A stretch of 49,265 bases of DNA from JAWLBW01 sp041687475 (GCA_041687475.1 JAWLBW010000003.1:1-49265), one strand, 5' to 3'. Shown: positions 26,541 through 35,837, counted from the stretch's first letter. The notes: generated by a model not told the origin, from the sequence alone. A program made the numbers and translations.

Positions 26541-27245
26541 ATGCAACGCGTCGCACTGGTTACCGGAGGCGCCATTCGCGTGGGCCGGGCCATTTCCGAA
26601 GCCCTGTACGAAGCCGGCTTTACCCTTGCCCTGCACTACCACGGCAGCGCCGAAGCGGCCGTGCGCTTTCAGGACGAGCACCCCGGCAGCACGTTACACC
26701 GGGCCGACCTGGCCGAGGTAAGTGAAGTCAATCGCCTGGCCGACGAAGTGGCCGGGGCGCACGGCCGAATCGATGTGCTCGTGAACTCGGCGGCCCTCTT
26801 CTACCCCACTCCCGTGGGAGAAGCGACGCAGGAACAGTGGGATCGGCTGCACCACGTGAACCTGCGCGCCCCCTTCTTTCTCGCGCAAGCCGTACGGCCC
26901 CATATGCCGGCGGGTGGCGTCATCATCAACATCGCCGACGTCAACGCCGTCGTACCCTGGGCCCGTTATCTTGCCTACGGCACCACGAAGGCCGGCATTG
27001 TCTCGCTCACGCACGGTCTGGCTCGCGAGCTGGCCCCCGATATTCGCGTGAACGCCGTGGCCCCCGGCCCCGTGCTCCTGCCCGAATCCTATGCTGCAGA
27101 CAAGCGCAGTGAGAGCGTCGAGCGCACACTGTTGAAGCGCGAAGGAACGCCGGCCCATGTGGCGCACGCCGTACGGTTTCTGGTCGAAAACGATTACATC
27201 ACGGGCGCCGTGCTACCCGTCGATGGGGGGCGGGCGCTCACGTAA
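26541..27245 (+). CDS. Pteridine-reductase-like SDR
   Basis: 234-residue short-chain dehydrogenase/reductase. The cofactor-binding start is 'VTGGAIRVGRAI'; the early Arg is typical of NADPH-using pteridine reductases/FolM. The catalytic Tyr146 and Lys150 (YGTTK) are present. The usual Ser is replaced by Asp133, exactly 13 residues before Tyr, as in Leishmania PTR1 (Asp181/Tyr194/Lys198). Reduction of dihydromonapterin or dihydrofolate is therefore the likely role; a generic SDR activity is the alternative. A strong ribosome site (GGGGGAGG) precedes the ATG. It sits 41 bp after the broken BtrH-like gene and may share the transporter's transcript. Confidence 0.8.
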   Translation: MQRVALVTGGAIRVGRAISEALYEAGFTLALHYHGSAEAAVRFQDEHPGSTLHRADLAEVSEVNRLADEVAGAHGRIDVLVNSAALFYPTPVGEATQEQWDRLHHVNLRAPFFLAQAVRPHMPAGGVIINIADVNAVVPWARYLAYGTTKAGIVSLTHGLARELAPDIRVNAVAPGPVLLPESYAADKRSESVERTLLKREGTPAHVAHAVRFLVENDYITGAVLPVDGGRALT

Positions 27246-27410
27246 CGGGGAACCGACGCAAACGCGGAACGGGGAACTCGAAACGCGGAACCCAACGCAA
27301 ACGCGGAGCGCGAAAAACGGGAACCAACGCTAATGCGGAATGGCAACTGTGCCCGTGGCCATGCCTGCGGCTGGAGCAGACGACGGACGACCGACGTCCG
27401 CCGACCTCCG
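27246..27410. repeat. Heptamer-style intergenic repeat array
   Basis: Degenerate tandem units between the SDR and polA. The first part is built on AACG/CGGAAC words (CGGAACG, GGGAACT, CGAAACG, CGGAACC...), and 27376-27410 follows as in-register 7-mers GCAGACG, ACGGACG, ACCGACG, TCCGCCG, ACCTCCG. No gene here; the two flanking genes converge. Confidence 0.55.
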
Positions 27411-27424
27411 TGCAGCCGTGCACG

Positions 27425-30097
27425 TCAATGCGCTTCGGCCCAGCTGATTCCTTCGCCCACATCGACCACGAGGGGAACGGTAAGCGCAATCACGCCTTCC
27501 ATAATCTCGCGCACCAGCCCGCGAACGGTTTCCTTTTCGTCGTGGGGAACCTCGAACAGCAGCTCGTCGTGTACCTGCAGGGTCATGCGGGTACGCAGCT
27601 TGCGCTCGCGCAGAGCTTCGTCGACACGCACCATGGCAATCTTGATCATGTCGGCCGCCGTGCCCTGAATGGGGGTGTTGATGGCCGTTCGCTCGGCGAA
27701 CTGACGGACCTGCATGTTGCGGGCCATGATGTCGGGCAACAGGCGGCGCCGACCGAACAAGGTCGAAACGAATCCGCCCTGCCGCGCCTCTTCGGGCATG
27801 CGTTGAATGTAGCGCTTGACGCCCTCGTATCGCTCGAAATATCGGTTGATGATATCCTGCGCTTCGGCAGTGCCGATGCCCAGCGCCGTTGAAAGGCCGT
27901 AGGCCGTCTGTCCATAGGCAATGCCGAAATTCACGGCCTTGGCCTTGCGGCGCATGTTGTCGTCGACCTGCGTGGGGTCGACGCCGAACACCTCCGAGGC
28001 GGTGCGGCGGTGCACGTCTTCGCTGTTGCGGAAACTTTCCTGCAGAATGGCGTCGTCGGCAATATGGGCCAGCAGACGCAGCTCGACCTGGCTGTAGTCG
28101 AAGCTCATCATGACCATGCCCTCTTCGGCCACAAACGCCTGGCGAATACGGCGCCCCTCTTCGTCGCGAATAGGTATGTTCTGGAGGTTGGGGTCGGAGC
28201 TCGACAGACGCCCCGTGGCCGTCACCAGCTGGTTGAACCGGCAGTGAATGCGGCCGTCATCCCGGATAAGCGGGGGCAGCGCGTCGACATAGGTGCCCTT
28301 CAGCTTGGCGACCGTGCGATACTGCAGAATCAGCCTGGGCAGGGGATATTCGAGCGCCAGCTTTTCCAGGGCATCGCTGTCGGTCGTGAACTGACCGGTT
28401 TTCGTTTTTTTGATGCCCTTCGTCGCATAACCGAGCTTCTCGAACATGATTTCGTTGAGCTGCCGGGGCGACTGAATGTTGAATTGGCCGCCGGCGATGT
28501 CGAAAATCTTCGCCTCCAGCTCGCCCATGGTCTTGGCCAGCTCTTCGCTCAACTTGCCCAGGTGATCGCGGTCGACCTTGACGCCGGCACGCTCGAGCCG
28601 GGCAAGCACCGGCACCAGCGGACGCTCGATGTCGACATACAGCGACATCAGCCCCGAGGCAATGAGCTGGGGTTCGATTTCGTCTAGCAGACGCAACATG
28701 GCGTCGGCTCGATGGCAGGTAATACCGGCTACTTCTTCGCCCGTACACGCTCCCAGGGCTCGCGTGTTGCGCCCGGTTCCGCAGATCGTGTCCCACCCGG
28801 GCAACCGGCGCTGCAGGTATTCGTTGGCGAGCGCCCCCAGCTCCTGGCTCGGTCGCGACGGATTGAGCAGGTACGACATGAGCCCGATGTCGTCGACCGG
28901 CCCCACGGTCTCGCCGTCTTCGAGCATCAACGCAAGGTACAGCGACTTTGCGTCGACGGCCACGCGACGCACGTCTTCCCGCTCAAAGAAAGACTGTACC
29001 GTGGGCAACACCGCCTTCCACGTCAGTTCGCCCGTGAGGGGCAGGTAGAAGCCGGCCTCGTCGCTTCGCCGGGCGAAGGCGAGCCCGACGGGGGCATCCG
29101 ACAACGAATCGCCGTCTTCGAGCAACAGTTCGAAGGCGTACACGTCGCCCGCGCCGGCCGTGGCAAAGGCATCATCGAGTTCATCGACGCTCGTAAGCAC
29201 CCGCGACGATTCGACGTCGTGCACGGCCACTTCGGCGCGAACGGCTTCTTCTTCTTCAAAGGCGGCGGTGAGGCGGTTGAACTCCAACTCGCGGAAAAGC
29301 TTCACCAGCGCTTCCTTGTCAGGCTCAATGCGGGCAAAGTCTTCGATGGACTCCGGAATCTCGCACTCTTCGTGCAACGCCACCAGCTTGCGCGAGAGGC
29401 GCGCCTGGTCGGCATATTTCTCGACATTCTCGCGCTGCTTGCCCTTCAGGCTTGTCGTGCACGAGAGCAGGTTTTCGAGGCTTCCGAAATCGTTGACCAA
29501 CTTGACGGCGGTTTTCTGACCGATACCCGGAATACCGGGCACGTTGTCGATCTTGTCGCCCATCAGCGCCAGCACATCGCCCAGCTTCTCGGGGGGAACG
29601 CCCCATTTTTCGATGACGCCGTCACGGTCGTACAGCTTGTCCTTCATGGTGTCGAGCAACATGACCCTGTCGTCGTCGACCAGCTGCATGAGGTCTTTGT
29701 CGCCGCTGACGATGACGACGCGCCAGCCTTCGCGGCGCGCGCGGCAGGCCAGCGTGGCGATGATGTCGTCGGCCTCGAACCCCGGCATTTCGAGGCGCTT
29801 CACGCGAAAGCCGTCGAGCACCTGCTTGATCACCGGAAACTGCGGCGAAAGCTCAGAGGGCGTCTCGCCCCGCTCGGCCTTGTACTCGGCAAACATCTCG
29901 TCGCGAAAGGTCTTTTCGGGCGCGTCGAAGGCCGCCACGATGGCGTCGGGCTTTTCTTCGCGGAACAGCTTGATGAGCATGTTCGAAGTGCCCATGACGG
30001 CGTTGGTCGGAAAACCGCGCGAATTGGTAAGCAGCGGAAGCGCATGAAAGGCGCGGAAAATAATGTTCGGCGTGTCGATGAGGTAAAGAGACTTCAT
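27425..30097 (-). CDS. polA: DNA polymerase I, proofreading site degenerate
   Basis: 890-residue repair and Okazaki-fragment polymerase. The 5'-3' exonuclease domain (1-~290) has intact metal-ligand segments ('IVAAFDAPEKTFR', 'GFEADDIIATL', 'SGDKDLMQLV', 'GDKIDNVPGIPGIG'). The 3'-5' exonuclease region (~300-480) has lost key residues: the FDTE metal motif is replaced by 'YAFELLLEDGDS' and the second-motif Asp is also absent, so proofreading is probably dead, as in Taq. The polymerase domain is complete: motif A DYSQVELR, motif B 'RRKAKAVNFGIAYG', motif C VHDE. A perfect TGGTATAAT promoter lies about 110 bases upstream. The C-terminus faces a repeat array. Confidence 0.96.
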   Translation of the reverse strand: MKSLYLIDTPNIIFRAFHALPLLTNSRGFPTNAVMGTSNMLIKLFREEKPDAIVAAFDAPEKTFRDEMFAEYKAERGETPSELSPQFPVIKQVLDGFRVKRLEMPGFEADDIIATLACRARREGWRVVIVSGDKDLMQLVDDDRVMLLDTMKDKLYDRDGVIEKWGVPPEKLGDVLALMGDKIDNVPGIPGIGQKTAVKLVNDFGSLENLLSCTTSLKGKQRENVEKYADQARLSRKLVALHEECEIPESIEDFARIEPDKEALVKLFRELEFNRLTAAFEEEEAVRAEVAVHDVESSRVLTSVDELDDAFATAGAGDVYAFELLLEDGDSLSDAPVGLAFARRSDEAGFYLPLTGELTWKAVLPTVQSFFEREDVRRVAVDAKSLYLALMLEDGETVGPVDDIGLMSYLLNPSRPSQELGALANEYLQRRLPGWDTICGTGRNTRALGACTGEEVAGITCHRADAMLRLLDEIEPQLIASGLMSLYVDIERPLVPVLARLERAGVKVDRDHLGKLSEELAKTMGELEAKIFDIAGGQFNIQSPRQLNEIMFEKLGYATKGIKKTKTGQFTTDSDALEKLALEYPLPRLILQYRTVAKLKGTYVDALPPLIRDDGRIHCRFNQLVTATGRLSSSDPNLQNIPIRDEEGRRIRQAFVAEEGMVMMSFDYSQVELRLLAHIADDAILQESFRNSEDVHRRTASEVFGVDPTQVDDNMRRKAKAVNFGIAYGQTAYGLSTALGIGTAEAQDIINRYFERYEGVKRYIQRMPEEARQGGFVSTLFGRRRLLPDIMARNMQVRQFAERTAINTPIQGTAADMIKIAMVRVDEALRERKLRTRMTLQVHDELLFEVPHDEKETVRGLVREIMEGVIALTVPLVVDVGEGISWAEAH

Positions 30098-30204
30098 GGC
30101 AAGGGTACTTGGGGCCGCAACGGATACGCGAGGCCCCTGAAATGCAGGTCAACGGCTGACCGGGCGAACGCCGGAAATGGCGCACGCAAACGGCGTAACC
30201 ACGC

Positions 30205-30213
30205 ATTATACCA
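30205..30213 (-). promoter_or_regulatory. Consensus extended -10 promoter of polA
   Basis: The minus strand reads TGG-TATAAT, a perfect extended -10. The -35 region is poor, as expected for this class. The predicted transcript start near 30198 gives a leader of about 100 bases. Confidence 0.7.
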
Positions 30214-30242
30214 TTCACGTGCAGGACGGTTGCATGGTGAAC

Positions 30243-30321
30243 GCAGACGGCAGACGGCGGACGGCAGGGGGAGTGATAGGTGATAGGTGATAGGTGAGAG
30301 GTGAGAGGTGAGAGGTGAGAG
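30243..30321. repeat. Compound heptamer tandem repeat
   Basis: GCAGACG x2, GCGGACG and GCAGGGG (30243-30270), two bases, then GTGATAG x3 and GTGAGAG x4 in exact register (30273-30321). It is intergenic, so not under coding constraint. Confidence 0.85.
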
Positions 30322-30349
30322 GTTAATCGCCCAGTCCGGTGGCGCGCGT

Positions 30350-30407
30350 GTGACCTGTGGCCGGTTCACGGTCGGCACGGGTGCAGGGTTGTGACCTGTG
30401 GCCGGTT
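30350..30407. repeat. 17-bp direct repeat
   Basis: GTGACCTGTGGCCGGTT occurs at 30350-30366 and again at 30391-30407, 41 bp apart start to start, just after the heptamer array. Role unknown. Confidence 0.8.
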
Positions 30408-30605
30408 GCGTGGCTAAGGGGGCCACGTTCAGCTATCCGGGCGCTGCCTGCTGCCCGCAGAAAGAAAATTTACGAAAGACACGGGAACGAAGTGGCGCGT
30501 CGCCGGTAGCAAGCCCACCCCTCTGCGCTCCCTGCGGGCTCCTGTAAAACGCACTTCGCTTACAAGTGGGCGCGAAGCGCGACCGAAGCCGACCACCCAG
30601 GAAAC

Positions 30606-30633
30606 AAAAAGGGCGGCCTGCGCCGCCCTTTTG
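30606..30633 (-). terminator. Rho-independent terminator of M16 gene
   Basis: On the minus strand the stem GGGCGGC-GCAG-GCCGCCC is followed by TTTTTG. It begins within a few bases of the stop codon of the M16 protease gene. The opposite strand also has a short T run, so it could act in both directions. Confidence 0.85.
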
Positions 30634-30635
30634 TC

Positions 30636-33347
30636 TTATTTCACCAGAACGAAGGTTACCCGATCGGATAACAGGTACTCACGCGCAACCCGGTTGACGT
30701 CTTCGACCGAAACGGCATCGATACGCTCCGGATATTCGTCGAAGGCAAACCGGAAGCCGAGGCCGCTCAGTTCGCCATTGGCCATGGTCGACGCGCGGGC
30801 GATTCGAGTCTGCAGGTCGACGGCCATGTTGCCGATGAGAAAGCTCTTGGCCTCTTCGACCTCACGTTCGCTTACCCCCCGCTCGCGCAACAACCGAATC
30901 TGCTCCTTCACGCCGGTAACGGCTTCGTCGACCTTGTCGGGTGCGGTCGCGATGTACACCAACCAGGTACCGGCCTCGTAGCGCAGCGGAAGAATACTTG
31001 TGACGGAATACGCCAGGCTCTGCCTGTCGCGCAGTTGCAGGAACAGACGGCCGCCCATGCCGGCCATGATGGCGTTCATGACCTCGAAGGCATAACGATC
31101 ATCGGAACGAATATCGGGCCCCGGCCAGCCGTAGAAGATGTGACTCTGCGCCTTGCCTTTCTCGACCACCCCGGAAACCGGACGGTTGTGCGCGGGAAAA
31201 TCAAGCTCGGCAACCCGGAATTCGCCCTGGGCACGGTGGCTCGCAAATCGCCGTGCGTACTCTTCTATGAACCGCTCGGCTTCGACGTTGCCCACCACCG
31301 AAACGACCATGCTGTCGGAACGCAACACGTCTTCCTTGTAGTCGCGCAGATCGTCGCGTTGAATGCGGCGCACGACTTCTTCATCGCCCAGGCCCATGCG
31401 GCCGTAGCCGTTCTCGCCGAACATGGCCGGAAGGAATTCGAGCAGCCCGAGCTCAAAGAGATTGTCCTGACGCAACCGGAACTGGGGCAGAATGCGCTGA
31501 CGCACGCTCTCTACCTCTTCGGCCGGGAATGATGCACGCTGCACGACGTCGGCGAAAATGTCGAGGCCCGGGTAACCGACGGTTTCCTCGTCCTGAATGT
31601 AGCGCATCGAGAAAGACACGTTGTCGTAGTTCTCGCGGAAGCTCAAGCTGCCGTTGATATCTTCAAGACGGGCCACGAGCTGCTCGCGGGTCAGGTTTTC
31701 GGTGCCCAGCGTCAACGCCCCCGTCATGAAGTTGGTTATGCCCGCCCACTCGGCAGGCTCGTTCCTCAGCCCACCCAGGAAGCCGCCGGTAATCGAGACA
31801 ATGGGAAGCGAGGGATCGGGCGTTACGAGCAATGACGTGCCGTTGTCGAAACGTACCACGGTCGTTCCTTCGATCTGTTCACGCTCGACCACCTTCAATG
31901 CAGGAGCGCGCTTGCGGGCCCGCTCCCACTCGTCGGAGACGATGGAGGCGACTTTCACTTCATCGGCCTTACCCGCGTCTTCGTCGCTGACGACGGCCAA
32001 CGTCAGGTTCTCGGGATGCAGATACTTACGAGCGACCTCGGCAATATCGGTCGGCGTCAGGCCGGCGATGTAGTCGAGATACTTACGGTCGAAATCGATA
32101 TCGCCGGCGATGACCTTGAAGAAGCCCAGCTGGCTTGCCATGCCCTGCGCCGTTTCCATCTGGTAAACGAAGTCGGCGGCCACCTTGCTCTTGGCAAACT
32201 CGAGCCGGTCTTCAGGCACGTCGCCGTTGGCAAGGTCGAACAGGATGCGCAGACTCTGCCGAATGACCTCGGGCCGCTTCTGCGGGTCATAGGTGGCGCC
32301 GGCCACGAAGTATCCGGGGTCTACCGGCGTCCAACTGTAGGTATACACGGAAGTCGCCAGGCGCAACCGATGCACCAGCTCGCTGATGAGCAGGCCGTTC
32401 GAACTTCCCGACATCATGTCGGAAATGACGTCCATGGCCCACGATTCCTCATCGTTGATGGGGGGAATGTGAAAGCCCATGGCCAGGCGCTCTTGCTGGA
32501 AGGGCTTGATCTCATGAACGAAGCGGAACTCATTCTGCGCTGCCTGCCCGGGGCGCTCACGGCTGAGATCGGGGTTGGATTCGAACCCGCGGAACGCGGC
32601 CGCAATCTTTTCCCGTGCCTCGGCCGTTTCAAAATCGCCTACGATGACGAGGGTCATGTTGTTGGGCGCGTACCAGTTCTTGAAGAAGTCGAGAATCTGC
32701 TGCCGGGTCAGCGAGCGCACGGTCTCTTCGCTGCCGATGACCGGGCGTCCATACGGGTGGCGCGGAAACATCTTTCCGCTCATGGCCTCGTGCAGCGCAC
32801 GGTCGGGGTTGTCGCGGCCGCGCCGGATTTCCTCGACCACGACTTCGAGTTCCTTCCGCAGCTCTTCGGGGTCGAACGAGCTGTTCTGGGTCGCATCGGC
32901 CAGAATGTCGAGGCCGGTGTCGAAAAACCGTGACGCCAGCGTCAGATGGTAAACCGTCTGGTCGTTGGACGTGTAGGCGTTGATGTCGCCGCCCGCGGCA
33001 CTTACCTCACGCCCGATCTGGCCCACTTCGCGCTTGTCGGTACCCTTGAAAAGCATGTGCTCGAAGACATGGGCGATGCCGGCCTGGCTTTCGACTTCAT
33101 CGGCGCCGCCGACCCGCACCCACATCTGCATGGCCACCACCGGCGCCGAGCGCTCCTCACGCAGAACGACAGTCAGACCGTTGGGCAGTTGGTACACCGT
33201 GGGCCGGGCAACCGCCTCGTCTTCCCCTTGCGCGGGGGCGGCCCTGCCCTCTTCCCTGACATTGGCTTTACCGCCGGCACAGGCCGAAACGAACGACAGA
33301 ACGAGAAGAAGCAACCAGAAAGGGTACATCCGCAGAGTATTCAGCAT
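30636..33347 (-). CDS. M16 zinc protease lipoprotein, two-unit
   Basis: 903 residues: signal peptide with lipobox VSAC (Cys23), then two M16 (pitrilysin/processing-peptidase) halves. The N-terminal half has the inverted zinc motif HVFEH (93-97) and a distal Glu near 173 ('EVVVEEIRRGRD'), so it should be catalytic. The second half lacks the HxxEH motif and is the usual inactive partner, forming a clamshell that degrades small unfolded peptides. Location is periplasmic or outer-membrane-anchored. The ATG at 33347 has AGG seven bases upstream, and a Met six residues later is an alternative. Monocistronic: perfect TATAAT upstream and its own terminator. Confidence 0.93.
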   Translation of the reverse strand: MLNTLRMYPFWLLLLVLSFVSACAGGKANVREEGRAAPAQGEDEAVARPTVYQLPNGLTVVLREERSAPVVAMQMWVRVGGADEVESQAGIAHVFEHMLFKGTDKREVGQIGREVSAAGGDINAYTSNDQTVYHLTLASRFFDTGLDILADATQNSSFDPEELRKELEVVVEEIRRGRDNPDRALHEAMSGKMFPRHPYGRPVIGSEETVRSLTRQQILDFFKNWYAPNNMTLVIVGDFETAEAREKIAAAFRGFESNPDLSRERPGQAAQNEFRFVHEIKPFQQERLAMGFHIPPINDEESWAMDVISDMMSGSSNGLLISELVHRLRLATSVYTYSWTPVDPGYFVAGATYDPQKRPEVIRQSLRILFDLANGDVPEDRLEFAKSKVAADFVYQMETAQGMASQLGFFKVIAGDIDFDRKYLDYIAGLTPTDIAEVARKYLHPENLTLAVVSDEDAGKADEVKVASIVSDEWERARKRAPALKVVEREQIEGTTVVRFDNGTSLLVTPDPSLPIVSITGGFLGGLRNEPAEWAGITNFMTGALTLGTENLTREQLVARLEDINGSLSFRENYDNVSFSMRYIQDEETVGYPGLDIFADVVQRASFPAEEVESVRQRILPQFRLRQDNLFELGLLEFLPAMFGENGYGRMGLGDEEVVRRIQRDDLRDYKEDVLRSDSMVVSVVGNVEAERFIEEYARRFASHRAQGEFRVAELDFPAHNRPVSGVVEKGKAQSHIFYGWPGPDIRSDDRYAFEVMNAIMAGMGGRLFLQLRDRQSLAYSVTSILPLRYEAGTWLVYIATAPDKVDEAVTGVKEQIRLLRERGVSEREVEEAKSFLIGNMAVDLQTRIARASTMANGELSGLGFRFAFDEYPERIDAVSVEDVNRVAREYLLSDRVTFVLVK

Positions 33348-33380
33348 AGAAACCTACAAGCAATAACACGGCAAAGCCTC

Positions 33381-33386
33381 ATTATA
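33381..33386 (-). promoter_or_regulatory. -10 box of M16 protease gene
   Basis: The minus strand reads CTG-TATAAT; the predicted start near 33374 gives a leader of about 27 bases. No good -35. Confidence 0.55.
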
Positions 33387-33508
33387 CAGAGCCCTACCGA
33401 CGTGGGGAACGTGGTCTGCCAAAAATCGCTCGCGGGTGTGCGGACTCGAGAGCGTTCGGAAGTGGAACGCCCCTATCGGCGGCGCCCTTTTCCCGGCAGG
33501 CCTCGCCC

Positions 33509-33551
33509 AAAAAAGAAAACGCCGAACCACGGGAACATTCCGCATTCGGCG
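33509..33551 (-). terminator. Terminator of two-gene lipoprotein operon
   Basis: On the minus strand the stem CGCCGAA...TTCGGCG encloses an inner GGAATGTTCC palindrome and is followed by TTTTCTTTTTT. It starts about 30 bases past the stop of the 142-aa gene. Confidence 0.8.
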
Positions 33552-33581
33552 CTCGCACAATTTCCACAATGGAGCTGAGGC

Positions 33582-34010
33582 TCAGTAACCCTTTTCGAGT
33601 ACCCAGACACCGTGTTCATACCGCCAGTGTTCGACTTTACGAACCTTACGCAGCGTGACGTCGGGTATCTCGATTTCCCGGCGCAGCACGAAAACGGTGG
33701 CGGTAGTGACCTCGTCGGGGGCCTGGCCGGGTTTGCCGTACGCAAGGCTCTCGATGACGATGCTCTCGATGTTCAGCACGTCGGTGCTGTCGCCGTAGCG
33801 TTCGAGAAAGTCGGCCCGCTCTTCGGGGTCGACATGGGAAGCAGCCTGGGGAACGCGCTTCCAGCGCAGGTTCTTGTGGAAGTCGGCCACCTGCTCATTC
33901 AACTGGTCTTGCCGCTTCTGCGCCTGGCGCCGGGCCGCGCAGGCGGAAAAGGCGCCCTGCCCGAAAACGAGCAGGAGGGCCATCACGAAAATGCGTCGAA
34001 AGCTACGCAT
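33582..34010 (-). CDS. Small lipoprotein-like protein, unknown
   Basis: 142 residues with a signal peptide whose end (FSAC) is a weak lipobox. The mature part begins with a charged helix, followed by a beta-rich domain ending 'VEHWRYEHGVWVLEKGY'. That end is reminiscent of small NTF2-like or 'W...W' lipoproteins, and the small lipoprotein at 40533-40958 has a comparable ending. No named family. It begins 6 bases after the 606-residue lipoprotein gene and shares its promoter and terminator, so it probably works with that protein. Confidence 0.7.
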   Translation of the reverse strand: MRSFRRIFVMALLLVFGQGAFSACAARRQAQKRQDQLNEQVADFHKNLRWKRVPQAASHVDPEERADFLERYGDSTDVLNIESIVIESLAYGKPGQAPDEVTTATVFVLRREIEIPDVTLRKVRKVEHWRYEHGVWVLEKGY

Positions 34011-34016
34011 GCAGGC

Positions 34017-35837
34017 TTACAGCCCGACCAGGTCGAGAATGCCGTCGAGCGAGGTCGACAGCGCCGCCAGCCAGGCGTTGAAGGTGCGGTTGTCGGCCCG
34101 GTCGAAACCCGAGCGGCTGTCGACATTGCGCAGCGCATCGGCCACGTCGCCGCCCGTTGCATCGGCAAGACCTTCGAGGTCGAGCCACAGAACGCCGTGG
34201 AAGCTGGCATCCTGGAAAGCAATGTAGGGGAAGCTGCCTTCGATACCGTCGGCTTCAATGGGCGTCAACGTAACGGCCGCATCGGTTACCGCAGCGGCGA
34301 AGTGAGCCGTATCGGCACGGGCATCGCCCTCGCCGCAGGTCAAGCCGTCGAGCAGGTCGTCGAAGCTCGCCGGGCGGAAGGCGACCGGAAGCGAACCGGC
34401 GTCGCTGCGGCATTCACGCTCCATGACGAAACCATTGGCCGTGGCAAGACAATCGGCCATGTCATTGCAGGCGATATCTTCCCACACCGGCAGCAGGCCG
34501 CGCAGGTTACCGGCAAGGTCGCTGTCGTCGACGGCGAAGAAGGCGTACAGGTCAATCTCAAGGCTGTCGCCGAGGAAGCTGCGAACCGTGTTCTTGATGA
34601 GCGTCGGGGTCGCAATGGCCAGACCGGCCGATTCGGCAATGCTCGAACCCAGCGAAGCCACCAGCGGCAGCAGGTCGTGGTCGAAATTGATACGCGGACG
34701 CTCGTCGTAGAAACCTCCCAGGGCCTCAAGCTGAACGCGGTCGCGCTCGGCGTATTCGGCCGGAATGCTCACGACGTCGTCCCAGTGCAGGTTCACGCGC
34801 AGCTTCTGGAAGAGGCAGGCCGAATGCTCCATGAGGTTCGGCAGCTCCGAGCTGTTGCCGATTTCGGCAAGCCCCAGCAGGCTGAACGATTCACGGGCGG
34901 TCTCTTCATCATAGACGGCCGTTTCGTCGTCGATACCGGCGCAGCTGTCGGCCAGCGGGTTGAGCGCCGGGTCGTAGCGGCCGTTGTCGTTGGCGTCGAC
35001 GTACTGGAGCATGTCGTCGCTCTGGTCGTCGGTTTCAATGCTGGTCAGGTACAGGGCCGTCTGCCAGTTGTGAACCGCCTTGCCGATCTGCCAGCCGGCC
35101 TTGGCCAGCAGCTCGTTGCCGCCGTCGGGCTTGACCGACAGGAAGTTCGGGTAGTTCGGGTCGTTGAGAATGTAGGTAATCAGGCTCTGCAGGTGCTGCA
35201 AATTATCCATGCTGAAGCCCGACTGCGACAGGTAGTCGTACGCGCGCAGCACGTCGAAGCGCAGGTCGATGCTGTCGCCCAGGTTCAGCGCGCCGAGAAG
35301 GCCGGTCACCAGGGTATCGACCAGGAACAGGTCGGCGCGATCCCACTCGCCGCCGAGATCGATCGTCGGCTCGGTGCTGGCCGAAAGATAAATGGGCAGT
35401 GACTTGATGCGGAACGTGAAACCCGGGTTCCCCTGGGCAAGCAGCAGATTGCGATCGATGCTCTCGAACTTCGAGCGAAGGTCGTGAATGACGTCGGTCA
35501 CCAGCTGATTCACGAATTCGTTCTCTTCGGCCGAGGCAGGAGCGAGGCCGCCGGCCAGCGACGAAACCAGGCGAATCGTATCGGTGAAGCTCAGGAGGTC
35601 GGCCAGCACCATGCCGAAGCGGGCTTCGGAATGGGTCGGGTCGTAATTGTCGACCACGTAGGCGAAGTTTTCCCTGGCCTGTCCCCAGCGATTTTCGCTG
35701 AGGTACTTCTTGCCCTGGGTGACAAGGCGTTCGGAATCTTCCTGGAGGGCTTCATCGCCATTATAGCCGCGACAACCGGCGGCAAAGGTCGATAGAGCAA
35801 GGGTGAGGGCAAGGATCGACTTCACGAATGTACGCAC
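34017..35837 (-). CDS. Lipoprotein with N-terminal TPR, unknown role
   Basis: 606 residues with a signal peptide and lipobox AAGC. A TPR-like segment (~30-80, 'QGKKYLSENRWGQARENFAY') is followed by a long helical domain with an EF-hand-like Asp loop ('VDANDNGRYDPALNPLADSC') and six or more Cys. I recognise no enzyme motif; an envelope structural or assembly role is a guess. The GTG start is supported by GGAGA seven bases upstream and by the promoter position. It has the best sigma-70 promoter in the window and heads an operon with the 142-aa protein, so it may be abundantly expressed. Confidence 0.75.
   Translation of the reverse strand: MRTFVKSILALTLALSTFAAGCRGYNGDEALQEDSERLVTQGKKYLSENRWGQARENFAYVVDNYDPTHSEARFGMVLADLLSFTDTIRLVSSLAGGLAPASAEENEFVNQLVTDVIHDLRSKFESIDRNLLLAQGNPGFTFRIKSLPIYLSASTEPTIDLGGEWDRADLFLVDTLVTGLLGALNLGDSIDLRFDVLRAYDYLSQSGFSMDNLQHLQSLITYILNDPNYPNFLSVKPDGGNELLAKAGWQIGKAVHNWQTALYLTSIETDDQSDDMLQYVDANDNGRYDPALNPLADSCAGIDDETAVYDEETARESFSLLGLAEIGNSSELPNLMEHSACLFQKLRVNLHWDDVVSIPAEYAERDRVQLEALGGFYDERPRINFDHDLLPLVASLGSSIAESAGLAIATPTLIKNTVRSFLGDSLEIDLYAFFAVDDSDLAGNLRGLLPVWEDIACNDMADCLATANGFVMERECRSDAGSLPVAFRPASFDDLLDGLTCGEGDARADTAHFAAAVTDAAVTLTPIEADGIEGSFPYIAFQDASFHGVLWLDLEGLADATGGDVADALRNVDSRSGFDRADNRTFNAWLAALSTSLDGILDLVGL

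Larger units (their letters stand above)
30098..30605. other. Long gap with repeats between polA and M16 gene
   Basis: About 510 bp without a convincing gene. In order it holds the polA promoter (30205-30213), a compound heptamer array (30243-30321), a 17-bp direct repeat (30350-30407) and then roughly 180 bp of unremarkable GC-rich sequence up to the terminator of the M16 gene. Confidence 0.6.
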
